A stretch of 64,000 nucleotides of DNA, taken from Lactarius indigo (Eukaryota > Basidiomycota > Agaricomycetes > Russulales > Russulaceae). Shown piece by piece: positions 39,144-51,400 of this stretch. Location: positions 124,001 to 188,000 of the forward strand of contig JAFKAC010000013.1 of NCBI GenBank assembly GCA_025766275.1, written 5' to 3'. Both the position numbers and the translations under genes were made by a program. Numbering within the stretch: the first letter of the stretch is position 1; each line of letters begins with the position of its first letter. The notes beneath the pieces were generated by a model. It had not been told where the DNA came from, did not search any database, and saw only the letters and a program-made list of their open reading frames with translations.

Positions 39144-39150
39144 TATAAAA
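39144..39150 (+). promoter_or_regulatory. TATA box of the DUF6532-like gene
   Basis: TATAAAA lies 112 bases before the ATG at 39262, just after the last unit of the tandem array, at a reasonable distance for a fungal promoter. Confidence 0.45.
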
Positions 39151-39261
39151 GACCCACATACCTTCGTCCTGAATCCCCATCCCCATTCCTGTCATTACTG
39201 GACACATTAAGTCTCTCATTTACCTTCGCTTTTAGTCTTGTCGTCTTCTTGTGCTTTGTAA

Positions 39262-40242
39262 ATGGCTCCAAGCACCCGCTGTTCGCGCCTGATCACAGCC
39301 AATATTAGAGCCACACTCTCTCAGACAAATGGGGCACACAGTGAAAATGTCCTTGATTCCCAGAGTCTGGATCTTACATCTACATCGACTCAATGCACCG
39401 CAGTAAACCAGAACAACCCCGATTTGTCTGGCATCCATGCAAGTAAGTCTAAAACCTCATAGAGTCAGGCTTATCGCTCACGATAACAAGCACGTGGGAA
39501 ATGTACCTTTGTTTCAAGTGATACCGCTACTGTCCCGTCCCCAACCCCTGTTCCAACTGAAGCCCTACAAGGAATACCTTCAAAGCGAGCACGAGTCACC
39601 GGTAAGTGGTTGATAGAAATGCAGGTGGAGAAAGCTCACCTGAGAAAAAAGGGCCTACCAATGCCCATCCGATGCCGCTCCAGTTACCCAGCGAAGGAGA
39701 AACGATGGGTGCACCAGTGAGTGATGGCGTTGTGATGGACAAGGGCAAATGACAGTTGAAATGCAGTAATTACTAAGCATATTTGGCCTACCAAACAATC
39801 AACAAACTTACGAAAATTTTCAGCATCATCTTTTTACCCTGGCCACAGTGACAACACCCATTCCCTTACGTCTCTTCAAGTCGACCCCGGCAACCAATTT
39901 TCCTGTGACTCTGATCTCAATGAGGATGACATCGAAAATGAAGATGACTGGTTGGAAGATGAACAAACAGTCAACGTCACTCACAAGGTCTCAGCAAAGA
40001 CCTCTGAAGTCACCGTAACAGAGGTAAGTCCACAACAGCCTCGAATACATCTGAAAAACTGATGACTACTTCGCAGAGGCCCTCCTGGCTGGGAGTGGAT
40101 GTCACTCCACCTGGAACCGTGCAGACTCCCAACAGGAATGTGCTGGATGTTGATGCATCTGGTAGTGCAAAGAACCATGGGTCTGCGGTGTCTACTCCTT
40201 GCTCCGGGACTCTGTCAGAGCTTGGAGCACCCACTATCGATC
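39262..40242 (+). pseudogene. 5' exons of a DUF6532-like gene, disrupted by element 1
   Basis: The ATG at 39262 opens a Ser/Thr-rich exon that ends at a GTAAGT donor (39442). Further open pieces follow at about 39500-39600, 39620-39710 and 39825-40020. They are acidic (SDLNEDDIENEDDWLEDEQ), and the last exon (from 40078) ends in LSELGAPTIDL where element 1 enters. The protein continues right of the nest (56050-56497) with text that resembles the basidiomycete DUF6532 domain. An acidic, disordered N-terminal half before that domain is common in the family, whose function is unknown. The insertion, plus a TGA in the distal part, makes this copy non-functional. Confidence 0.6.
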
Positions 40243-40789
40243 TGTAACGTTGTCACGACGTTAGCTCAACTTGAGCTCGAAGTGGCAACAACACTTAGCG
40301 ATATACTATCCAGGCGACTTGAAGATACAGAGATCCAAGCCCTTGCCTCAGTGAATACGCGGAGGTACACCGGCAAGCTATGATGTGTCTTAATAGCAAA
40401 CGAAACCATACAGCGCCCAATACGAATAGGGCAGAGATAGAAGTCGAATTGAAAGGAAGAGAGAAAGAAGTGACGATTCAAGAAGACCAAGATGGCGTGT
40501 CTTGGTCTTCGCTAGACACTATAAATACAAGTCAAGCAGGCTTTCAAGCGCTGCTATGAGTCACCGTAGGTACGCGTCCAACGTATCGCAGAAACATCGC
40601 AAACCCTAGTACTACTACTACTAGTACTAGTGGCGTCGGTCATCAGTCAGCAATCGTACCGTATCTCCTATCGTATCACCATATCACCATAGTAAAGTCC
40701 ACAACTAATTTACCTTACCGCCATAGTCGCAACCGGTACAGTAAGGGTCCGTAAGCCATATCAACCAGTCAAAATATGGGAACGTGACA
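40243..40789 (-). repeat. 3' LTR of element 1
   Basis: Starts TGTAACG and ends GTGACA, 547 bp. On the minus strand it holds TATTTATA (complement of 40520-40527) and, after about 26 bases, ATCTTGGTCTT (complement of 40483-40493), the likely transcript start and self-primer. A purine-rich tract, the complement of 40790-40803, borders it on the element side. Confidence 0.85.
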
Positions 40790-40818
40790 TCACCCCCTCT
40801 TCAGCGTGAGACCCTGAC

Positions 40819-43800
40819 TCACCAAAAGTCCCTCAGCGGCCAGTCACTTTGTTCGTCGGCTATGCGCTCCAATGCAGTTGCGCGCTCCAACCGATAGATG
40901 GAGTCGCGCCAGTCATCTTGGGCACACTCGATCATTGCGCGGAGCTGGGCCACCCACGCTCGAAGTCGTTCCAGCTCAAAGCTGGCCGCGCGGTAGCGCG
41001 TGACCTCCGCTGTGAGCGTCTCGTCATTGATGCGGTTGAGGGCACGGTCGGTGATCTTGTCCACCGCGAGGATGACGAGGTCTTCGTGCGGGTATGTGGG
41101 GCAGAGCGCTGCTGATACGTGGGGTTCGGCGTAGAGGGGCTTACCATAAACATGAGGTGAGCCTGGTATAACTCCCAATATCATGGGGTCCACCCCTCCG
41201 ATGATCTGGATGTGGGATGCATCTCTCTCTACTCCGTCTGGCCTGGTGATGGGGTATCGAAGGTAATGGGGTCGTCGGTTTGCCCTGAACCCCTCAGGCG
41301 CAATGACGTGCGCAGGGTCTTCTGCGGTGGTGAATGGCTGGTGGTCGGCGGCGCCTGGTACTCGCACACGTCCTCAATACATGGGGGACCCGTCGGTGTT
41401 GACGAGCCATGGTGTGATGAGGGGATTATCAGCGTCGCGCTTCATTTGTAGGAAGGGATGTCTCGCCGGGTAGTAATCCTCGTCGTCATGGCCAGCCTCA
41501 GCTGCCACCATTGCTGCCGCCGCTCTCGCATCTCCCTCAGTCGGGCCGCTGCTGACTCCAATTGCTCCCTCTGCCACTTGGCTGCTACCCTCCTCCAACC
41601 TTCCAACTCGTACTCCAGGAGAGCTTGAACGCTCGTCGTTGCGCGGGAAAATTCCGCGAACGCCGATGAGGTCGTCGCTTGGGGGGATAGCGGCGATGGG
41701 TTCACGTTCACCGCTTTCGTTTCGGAAGACGTGGACGATGGTGGACTCGTCATCGGGTTGCTGAGTGGGGTCGGGAAATCGGGCGAGTACGTTCGCCCAT
41801 TCTTGCCCGGTGATGCGACCCTCTGGCCGGCCAATAGGTGTGTATGGGGTGATTTGGGTGTTGGGAACTTCAGTCTTGTCCTCATCGGCGAGGAGAGCCT
41901 GGGCGTTGTCGGCAAGGGCGTCGAGGAGCTGCGCTTGGGTGACATGTCAGAGAGGGGAAGTAGGCATATGAGTGTGGAGAGAGCGAAGGAAGAGGGGATG
42001 ACTTCCTTCGACCTTTGCGCTGCTCATTTTAACCGTTCTTCGAGGCGCTCGTGTTTCTTGATATAGGCAAAGTGCGTCGGGTGCAAAGATGTCGTCCTTA
42101 TCGACCCACTGGTTCTCCAAGTCCGGGTATCCCTTCCATTTGACTAGGTATTGGAGACGCCTTCCCCTGCTGAAATGCCGAGAGTCTAGAATTGCCTCGA
42201 CTTCGTATTCTTCTTCTCCATCAATCAGTTCGGGCGGCAGGTGCGTGAAATTTTCCCCGTGTAAGGGAGTTTGCTTGTACGGGGTGAGAAGATCGATGTG
42301 GAACACTGGGTGAATGCTCCACTGCGTGGGAAGTTCCAATCGATAGTTGTAGGGGGACATCACCTGTGTCACTCGAAATGGTCCGTGGCGTCGCGCCGCC
42401 AGTTTCACTGTAGGCTGATTGGTCCGAAGATGTTTTCCTTCTAACCACACGAGGTCGTTGACACAAAACTTGGGTGTATCTTTGTTGCGCACCCATGCTT
42501 CCTGTGCCTTTTTCATGAGGCGTTGGGCGTTTTCTCTAGCTTCTTTCAGCTGTGTTAGTCGCGTTGTTACTTGTGGAATGGGAGATGGCTTATCGGTCCA
42601 ATCAGCTTGTGGGTCATATCCCATCAGGAGTTGGAACGGTGATTGTTTCGTATGTTCATGGGGCCAGTTGTTATGTGCGAATTCAGTGATTGGCAGATAC
42701 GTGGTCCAGTTATCTTGCCGCTCGTTTACCCAAAAGTGCAGGTACTGTTCCAGCCATTGATTGGTTCTTTCCAATTGCCCATCAGTGCGTGGATGGTACG
42801 CCGTGGATATGTTTTGTTGAACCCCTAAGATTCGGCATGCTTCTCTTGTGAATTTAGACGCGAATTGGGGGTCTCAGTCACTAATAATTTTGCACGGTAA
42901 TCCGAATCGTTTGAAAACATGATTAACGTACAGCACTGCAGTTTCTTCTGCCGTTATCTCTTCCTGGCATGGTATAAACACCGAGGCTTTGCTGCAGTCG
43001 TGATCGGTGATGGTGAGGATACTGTCGTATCCATTCGACACTGGTAATTTGGTGATGAAGTCGACCGCCACTGTTTGGAAGGGAAGTGCATTGAGTATGG
43101 GCGTGATAGGGTGTAAGGCTGCACGTATGGGGCGTGTGTTGACTTTGTTCCGCTGGCATTCGGCGCATCCCTGGATGTACTCGTAGACATCCTTTCGTAG
43201 TCGTGGCCACCAGTAGTGTCTCTCCAGAATTCGTTGCGTTCTCGCGATTCCGGGGTGTCCGTGTATGGGCAGGTTGTGGTGGTCGTGAATCAATATGCGG
43301 TGCATGGATGCTGGACTGGTGATTACGAACCTGCCATCCTTGTACCATTCTCCTTGTATTTTCTTTAATTGATGGGGGTCCGTCCACACCTTGATCACCT
43401 CTTCGTCTTGTTGGTGTCATGGTTGTAGCAGGTTTGGGTTGAGAGTGAATGTTTTTGCCGTATTAAGGGTTCGGACAAAGACTTCTGGTGGTAATACCAC
43501 TACTTCGCTGTTGTCTTCTATCCCTTGGTCGTAGTCAGGTCGGCACAACAATGCGTCGGCCCTTCCGTTGTTCTTTCCTTTGATGTGATGAATCTCAAAG
43601 TCATATTCAGAGAGTTCAAGTACTTCCCTGGCGACTTGCCTGCTGATCTTCTGCAGCGACTTCCAGTATTGCAGATTAAGGTGATCCGAGTAGATTTTGA
43701 TTTTGTGTGGGGCTCCCACTAGTAACAGCCTCCAATTTCTCAGGGCTTTGACTATTGCGAGTAGCTCTAGGTCGTAGATGTCATAGTTTCGCTCTGCCTC

Positions 43801-45564
43801 TGAGAGTGTCACTGAGTAGTATCCTATGGGGTGTCGTTTTCCATCAGACTTCTTTTGCAATAGTACGGCTCCCACCGCGTAGCCCGAGGCGTCTACTTCT
43901 AGCTCAAATGGGTCTTGGAGGACGGGGTGTGCCAGCACTGGTTCTTCGGTTACCAGGCATTTGAGGGTGTTGAACGCATTGTTTTCCTCTTCTGTCCATC
44001 GCCATTCTTCATCCTTGCATGTTAACTTGGTGAGTGGTTTGGCGTGAGTTGTGAAGCCACGGATGAAAAGCCTGTAAAAGTTGCAAAAACCGAGAAAAGA
44101 TCGGACGTCTTTGATCTTTGTCGGCGTCGGCCAATCTTTGATACCCTGGACTTTTACGGGGTCCATTCGAGTCACCCCCCTTTCAAGGATTACCCCCAGG
44201 TAATCCATATGCGGCTGATGGAACAGGCACTTTTCGAGTTTGAAGTAGAGGTCGTGTTCCTGCGCGACATGTAGAACATCACGTACGGCGGTGATATGGG
44301 CGGCTAGATCATGATCAAAGTGAGTGGCTATGCCGATGTCATCCATGTAGACACGTATCGTAGTCCCCAGATGCTCATGTTTTGTGATGGTGTCACGATA
44401 TATGTGGTTCATCATAGCCTGGAAGGTTGCGGGGGAATTGGTAAGACCAAAGAACATGACCGTTGGTTCGAAGAGGCCAAATTTTGTTTTGAACGCCGCT
44501 TTCTCCTGGTCGCCATCATGAATGCATATGTTGTTATAGCCCCATCGGATGTCAAGCTTCGTGTAGATGTGGGCATTGCTGAGGTCGAGGATGAGGTCTT
44601 GAATTAGTGGCAATGGGTACTGATTTCGAATAGTGTGTGAATTAATAACCCGATAGTCCTGTACCGGGCATAGTTTTCCATCCTTCTTTTTGATAAAAAA
44701 GAATGAGGAGGCGTACAGAGAGATTGAAGGGCATAGGTATCCCTGTTTCAGCTTTTCTTCTAGAAACTCCTTGAGCTCTCCTTCTTCCTTTTGCGTCATC
44801 GGGTATATCTTGCAGTCAATCGCCATCGGTGCGGTCGGTTTAAAGTCAATGGCGTGGTCCCAGGGTCTCGCCAGGGGGAATCGGTGCGAGGCTTGCTCGC
44901 TGAAGAGTTTGCGAAACACGTCATAGGCCGACAGTAATTCCGCCGCTGTCTGCTGTTGTTTCGCTTGAATGGCCAACTCCGTCGAGGTGGTGGCCTGGGC
45001 GAACATCCGCTCTTCTGGTTCCAGTTCTAGGGTGATTTCGTCTTTCTCGGCCACCGTGAGGGCGCGAATCGTAGTTGTTGTCAGTAGGTGTTCCATAGTG
45101 GCTAGCACTACAGGCTGCATGTTGGGGTGTATGGTTGCTGTTGCCCAACTGATGGTGGGCTCGAACGCGCTTAGCCAAGGGTAGCCCAGTACCATGTCTT
45201 CGCTGCCGAGGTCGGTTACCAGAAAGGTCATCTTTTTCACCTGTCCTCGTGTTTTCACTTCTAGGTTAACGTAATGAGTGATTAACCCAGCTTTGTTTTC
45301 TGTGTCATCTATATTCCATATTTTGCGCGGTGTTTCTAGTTGCTGCACCGAGATTCCGGCTCGGACTACCATACTTGGCTTGATGAAATTGTCGGTTGCT
45401 CCAGAGTCGATCAACGCTTTGGTTTCAGTCATTTTGTAATTTGTTTTGACAGTCACTGGAATTTGTAGAGATCGATAGCATGTTGTCACAATTACAGAAT
45501 TACATTGCAAGGCCCTCACCCAGACTGACGGGTTCAGGTGCCCTGAAAACCCTCCTTTCCCCAT
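40819..45564 (-). pseudogene. Element 1 pol (protease, RT, RNase H, integrase, chromodomain)
   Basis: One frame from 45564 to 40819 broken by TGA at 43417, 42874, 41947 and 41374. In order: protease (ALIDSGATDNFI, near 45415), reverse transcriptase with YMDD near 44350, RNase H (ELEVDASGYAVGAVL and a DxxL-type end), integrase zinc finger (HDHHNLPIHGHPG, then CAECQRNK), the DDE core, chromodomain (EEEYEVEAILDSRHF, LVKWKGYPDLENQWV near 42190-42080) and a long extra C-terminal domain. At 42874, 41947 and probably 41374 the sister copies have CGA. Not functional as it stands. Confidence 0.85.
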
Positions 45565-47605
45565 AGATCTTGAAGGATGAGATCCTTCACCTCATCCGTG
45601 CTGTTGGCCACCTGTGTGAGCCATTCCTTCGCCTGTTCTCCAGCTGTTTTTGCTGCATTGATTTGTGGTGCGGGTGTCGTACTTGGTGCGGGCGTTGCAT
45701 ACCCTGGTAGCGATGGTTCGTATTGCGAGACGGGACCTGAAGTCCCTGGCCACTGAGGTGACCACGCGGTTTCGGTCATTCTACTGCTGGATGGGGCATT
45801 TTGCCACTGCCTTTGCTGTCGTGGATATGGGCAATTTCATGAGAGGTGTCCTGGAGCGTTACAGTTATAGCAGAGGACATTCCTTAAGTCCCTTCTGGAC
45901 CCCCCTCTTCCTTGTCCTCTAGCCCCCGGGCCTCCCCTTGGTGGGAATGGTGGCGCTTGCCAGTCGCGATGAGGCAGCTTATTGAAGTCAATATCTTCGG
46001 ATCCTGCTAATCACACTTTGGCGCAGTCAGCCGAGGTATCCATGGCCCTCGGATTGGTCTGTGGCAGGTTCTGGGGAAGTGTCCACCCTGCGTTGCCACT
46101 TTGTCTCTTTGGTTGGGTTGTTGCGCTCTTGTGTTCGTTGAGCCTTGCTTTGAGGTGTATGTAATTCTTTTGCCGCTTGAGGATGGCCCTTTTCCAGTCG
46201 TCAAACATTACTGGATCGTCGAACTGGAACGCGTTTTTGAACAGTTCCTTTGGCAAACCTGACGTAAATAGGTCGATGGTTTGTGGTTCGTTGAGGTGGT
46301 AATGAGCCTTCCGTGCAAGTTGTTCAAAGTCGTTGACGTACTTATCAATGTCTTCTCCGGTCATTCTGAGGCCCTTTCTTAAAATAGCTTGGGCCTGCTC
46401 TCTTTCTAGCATGTTCTTGAAGCGTTGACTGAAGCCGTCAGCCACGGCGTCCCATAGGTCTCAAGTATAGGGACTGATTCCTCTTTGTATTTGTCGATTG
46501 AGCCAATTCAGGAAGGATAGGACCCATTCGCTGACTGCTCTGCCTTTGATGTATGAAAGGAACAGGAGGCATCTCCTGTAGTCATTGCGCATGATGGGGG
46601 CATCCAGATTCATGCCCCAGTAAACGTGCCACTGTGTGAGGAATTGATCTACTTTGAGTCTGTCTCCATCGAAAATGGAGGGTGGCTTGCCAGTTAGCTT
46701 TTCGCCGTGATGTCCTCCTCCTCCTGCTGCACCACCTCCGCCTCTGCCTCCCCCTCCACCGGGCGGTCCGGCGGGTGGTCCGGCGGGTGGTCTGGCGGGC
46801 AGTCCTCTTGGTGGTTCGGTTCGCCAGAGGTCGAATGGGATGCCCCCTCCTGGTGGCAGTGGCAGGTCTCTGCCAGGTCCTCCTATTCCTGGGGGAAGCT
46901 CTAGTGTTGGTCGTCGTCCGGATGGAGGATCTCCTCGATCGGATCCTATTGCTCGAAAGATTGCGGCGTCATCTGCGGTCATTCGTACGCCGGTTTCTGG
47001 GTCGATGGGCATGAGGATTTCTCTTGCCTCGGCTCGTATTGCGCATGCTTCTTCAACTGCAACTTCTTCCATGGCTTGCGTCAGTGTTGCCATAATAGCT
47101 AGTGATCGAATGTGAATCGGTTCTGGTTCTGTAATGTGTGCGGACTCAGCTCGTTCAACGAGGAATTCTTGGATTGCTCCTCCGCTGGTCTCTGTTTGGT
47201 TTGGTTCTCGCCCTTCACTTTCTTCTTGGCTATGTTCCTCTCCTTCCGATACTGCTTCTCCGGTGGAGTGTTCTCGTACCTGCCCGTCAATAGGGCCCCA
47301 GTCAGCTCGACTATTGAGCTCTCGTGCGTCGATATCGCAATGATATCGGGGTCCTGCTGGCCGTATGGCGTCCCACTGGGAGTCTATGGGGTTCCACGTA
47401 ACTTCCACCCAACACAGATGGTCGAAGTTGAACTCAACTGGTCGGAACCTGGTAGGTCCGTTGAATTCCACAAAGTATCCGGTTTCTTCTTGTCTTCCCT
47501 CCAACTAGCCGCTTGTAAAAAGCGCGTGGGGACGTTTCGTTCTCCTCTTCTTTGGAGCAGATAAGGACGGAAGTTTGTCCACTGATCTCTTGTTGTTACG
47601 GCCAT
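45534..47605 (-). pseudogene. Element 1 gag
   Basis: Starts at ATG 47605 in a strong ACCACCATGG context, 17 bases after the LTR. A 1-base deletion near 47500 (compare the same place in element 2) shifts the frame. TGA codons at 46461, 46011 and 45837 interrupt it. The last falls inside the zinc knuckle CYNCNAPGHLS*NC, where arginine is expected. Gag ends at 45534 and overlaps pol, which is in the -1 frame. Confidence 0.8.
45546..45561 (-). promoter_or_regulatory. Candidate -1 frameshift site, element 1
   Basis: Read on the minus strand in the gag frame, G GGA AAG (45555-45561) and G GGT TTT (45546-45552) fit or nearly fit the X XXY YYZ rule. They lie in the gag/pol overlap before the gag stop at 45534. 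Confidence 0.55.
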
Positions 47606-47611
47606 GGTGGT

Positions 47612-47622
47612 ATCTTGGTCTT
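47612..47622 (-). promoter_or_regulatory. Self-primer-type primer-binding site, element 1
   Basis: On the minus strand the 11-mer AAGACCAAGAT starts two bases after the 5' LTR end. Its exact complement lies in the LTR just downstream of the TATA box (minus strand of 55743-55753 in the 5' LTR and of 40483-40493 in the 3' LTR). Confidence 0.7.
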
Positions 47623-47624
47623 AA

Positions 47625-47855
47625 TGTAACGTCGTCACGACGTTAGCTCGACTTGAGCTCGAAGTGGCAACAACACTTAGCGATATACTATCCAGGCGAC
47701 TTGAAGATATGGAGATCCAAGCCCTTGCCTCAGTGAATATGCAGAGGTACACCGGCAAGCTATGATGTGTCTTAATAGCAAACGAAACCATACAGCGCCC
47801 AATACGAATAGGGCAGAGATAGAAGTCGAATTGAAAGGAAGAGAGAAAGAAGTGA
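47625..47855 (-). repeat. 5' LTR of element 1, left part
   Basis: The first 231 bp of the LTR in plus-strand order, cut by element 2 after AGTGA. It continues at 55734 after the second copy of AGTGA. Confidence 0.9.
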
Positions 47856-48387
47856 TGTAACGTCGTCACGACGTTAGCTTGACTTAAGCTTGGAGTGGCG
47901 GTAACACTTAGCGATGTATGACCCAGATGACTTAAAGATACGGAGATCTAAGCCCTTGCCTCAGTGAATACGCGAAGGTACACCGGCAAGTCGTAGTGTG
48001 CTTTCAGCGACGAACGAAGTCGCGCAGAATTCGATATGAACGAGACAAAGTCGAGAGAGAGAGAAGAGGGGAACAAGTGACGATTCAAGAAGACCAAGAT
48101 GGCGTATCTTGGTCTTCACAAGACAGATTAAATACAAGTCGAGCAGGCTTTCAAGCGCTGCTATGAGTCACAGTAGGTAGCGTCCAACGTATCGCGTAAG
48201 TATCTCAAACCCTAGTACTACTAGTACTAGTATCGGTGGCGTCCTCTCTCAGTCAGCTATCAGTACAGTATCTCCTATCGTGCTTATCGTATCGCCGTGG
48301 GTAAGTCCGCAACTAATCTACCTTACCACCGTAGCTGCAACCGGTACAGTAAGGGTTCACAGGCCTACCAGAATCCGAAATGTAACA
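47856..48387 (-). repeat. 3' LTR of element 2
   Basis: Starts TGTAACGTCG, ends TGTAACA, 532 bp. Holds a perfect 11-bp hairpin, AAGACCAAGAT (48090-48100), loop GGCGT, then its complement (48106-48116). A purine tract, the complement of 48388-48400, lies on the element side. Confidence 0.9.
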
Positions 48388-48416
48388 TCACCCCCTTTTC
48401 AGCGTGAGACCCCGAC

Positions 48417-51400
48417 TCACCGAAAGTCTCTTGGCAACCAGTCGCTCTGCTCGTTGGCTATGCGTTCTAGTGCGGTTGCGCGCTCCAGTCGGTAGATGGA
48501 GTCGCGTCGGTCGTCTTGGGCGCACTCGATCATTGCGCAGAGCTGAGCCACTTGCGCCCGGAGTCGCTCCAGCTCAAAGCTGGCCGTGCGATAGCACGTG
48601 ACTTCCGCCGTGAGAGTCTCGTCGTTGATGCGATTGAGGGCGCAGTCGGTAATCTTGTCCGCAGCGAAGATGACGAGGTCCTCGTGCGGATACGTAGGGC
48701 GGAGCGCGGCAGATACGTGTGGTTCGGCATAGAGGGGCTTACCGTAGACGTGGGGGGAGCCTGGTATTACTCCCAGTATGATGGGGTCCGCTCCTCCAAT
48801 GATCTGGATGTGCGACGCGTCCCTCTTCACTCCATCAGGTCCAGTGATGTGGTATAGAATGTGATGGGGTCGTCGATTCGCCCGGAACCCTTCAGGCGCA
48901 ATGACGTGCGCGGGGTCGTCGGCGGCGGTGAACGGGCGGTGGTCAGCGGCTCCGGGCATGCGCACACGTCCTTGATACATGGGGGACCCGTCAGTGTTGA
49001 CGAGCCATGGTGTGATGAGGGGATGATCAGGGTCGCACTTCATTCGTAAAAAGGGATGTCTCACCGGGTAGTAATCTTCGTTGTCATGGCCAGCCTCAGC
49101 TGCCGCCATTGCTGCCACCGCTCGTGCATCTCCCTCAGTCGGGCGGCTGCCGAGTCCAACTGCTCCTTCTGCCATGCTGCCGCTACCTTCCTCCAGCCTT
49201 CCAATTCGTACTCCAGGAGAGTTTGAATGCTCGTCGTTGCGCGGGAAAATTCCGTGAACGCCGATGAGGTCATCGCTTGGGGGGATAGCAGCGATGGGTT
49301 CGCGCTCTCCGCTTTCGTTTCGGAAGATGTGGACGACGGCGGACTCGTCGTCGGGTTGCTGAGTAGGGTCTGGAAATTGGGCGAGTACGTTTGCCCATTC
49401 TTGTGCGGTGATGCGGCCCTCTGGCCGGCCAATAGGTGTGTACGGGGTGATTTGAGTGTCGGGAACTTCAGTCTTGTCCTCGTCGGCGAGGAGGGCCTGG
49501 GCGTCATCGGCAAGGGCGTCGAGAAGCTGCGCTTGGGTGACATGTCGAAGGGGGGAAGTAGGCATGTAAGTGTGGAGAGAATGGAGGAGAAGGGGATGAC
49601 TTTCTTCTGCTTGCGCACCGCTCATTTTAACGGTTCTCCGGGGCGCTTGCGTTTCTTGATATAGATGCAACGCATCGGGTGCAAAGATGTCATCTTTATT
49701 GACCCACTGATTCTCCGAGTCCGGGTATCCCTTCCATTTGATGAGGTATTGAAGGCGCCTTCCTCTGCCGAAGTGCCAGGAGTCTAGAATTGCTTCGACC
49801 TCGTACTCTTCCTCTCCATCAATCAGTTTGGGCGGCGGGCGCGTGAAGTTTTCCCCATGTAAGGGAGTTTGTTTGTACGGGGTGAGAAGATCGATGTGAA
49901 ACACTGGGTGGATACTCCACTGCGTGGGAAGTTCCAATCGATAGTTATAGGGGGACATCACCTGTGTCACTCGGAATGGTCCGTGGTGTCGCGCCGCTAA
50001 TTTCGCCATCGGTTGATTGGTTCGAAGGTGTTTTCCTTCCAACCATACGAGGTCGTTGATGCGAAATTTGGGCGTATCTTTGTTGCGCACCCATGCTTCC
50101 TGTGCCTTTTTCATGAGGCGTTGGGCGTCTTCTCTGGCTTCCTTCAGCTGTGTCAGTCGCGTCGTTACTCGTGGGATGGGAGATGGCTTATCGGTCCAAT
50201 CGGCTTGCGGACTATATCCCATTAGGAGCTGAAATGGCGATTGTTTCGTATGCTCATGGGGCCAGTTGTTGTGCGCAAATTCCGCGATTGGCAGATAAGC
50301 GGTCCAGTTATCTTGTCGCTCGTTTACCCAGAAGCGTAAGTATTGCTCTAGCCACTGATTGGTCCTTTCTGATTGTCCGTTGGTGCGCGGGTGGTACGCC
50401 GTGGATATGTTTTGTTGGACCCCCAGGATTCTGCATGCTTCTCTTGTGAACTTAGACGCAAATCGGGGGTCTCGGTCACTGATGATTTTGCGCGGTAGTC
50501 CGAATCGTTTGAAGACGTGATTGACGTACAATGCTGCAGTCTCTTCTGCGGTTATTTCTTCTTGGCACGGTATAAATATGGAGGCCTTGCTACAGTCGTG
50601 GTCGGTGACGGTGAGAATGCTGTCGTATTCGTCTGACATTGGTAGTTTGGTGATGAAATCGACCGCCACCGTTTGAAAGGGAAGTGCATCGAGTACGGGC
50701 GTGATAGGATGTAAGGCCGCACGTATGGGGCGTGTATTAACTTTGTTCCGCTGGCATTCGGCGCATCCTTGGACGTACTCGTAGACGTCCCTTCGTAGTC
50801 GTGGCCACCAGTAGTGTCTCTCCAGAATTCGTTGCGTTCTCGCGATGCCGGGATGTCCGTGTATGGGCAGGTCATGGTGGTCGTGAATCAATATTCGATG
50901 TGTAGATGCTGGGCCGGTAATGACGAACCTGCCATCCTTGTACCATTCTCCTTGTATCTTCTTCAATCGATGGGGATCCACCCATGTCTTGATCACTTCT
51001 TCGTCTTGTTGGTGTTGCGGTTGCAGCAGGTTTGGATTGAGGGTGAACATCTTCGCCGTATTGAGGGTTCGGACAAAGATTTCCGGTGGCAGTACCACTA
51101 CTTCGCTGTTATCTCCTATTCCTTGGTCGTAGTCGGGTCGGCGTGACAGCGCGTCAGCTCTTCCGTTGTTCTTCCCCTTGATGTGATGGATTTCGAAGTC
51201 GTACTCAGAGAGTTCGAGTACCTCTCTGGCGACTCGCCTGCTAATCTTTTGTGGTGACTTCCAGTATTGCAAATTAAGGTGATCCGAGTAGATTTTGATT
51301 TTGTGTGGGGCTCCTGCTAATAGCGGCCTCCAATTTCTTAGGGCCTTGACTATTGCGAGTAGCTCTAGGTCGTAGATGTCGTAGTTTCGCTCTGCCTCTG

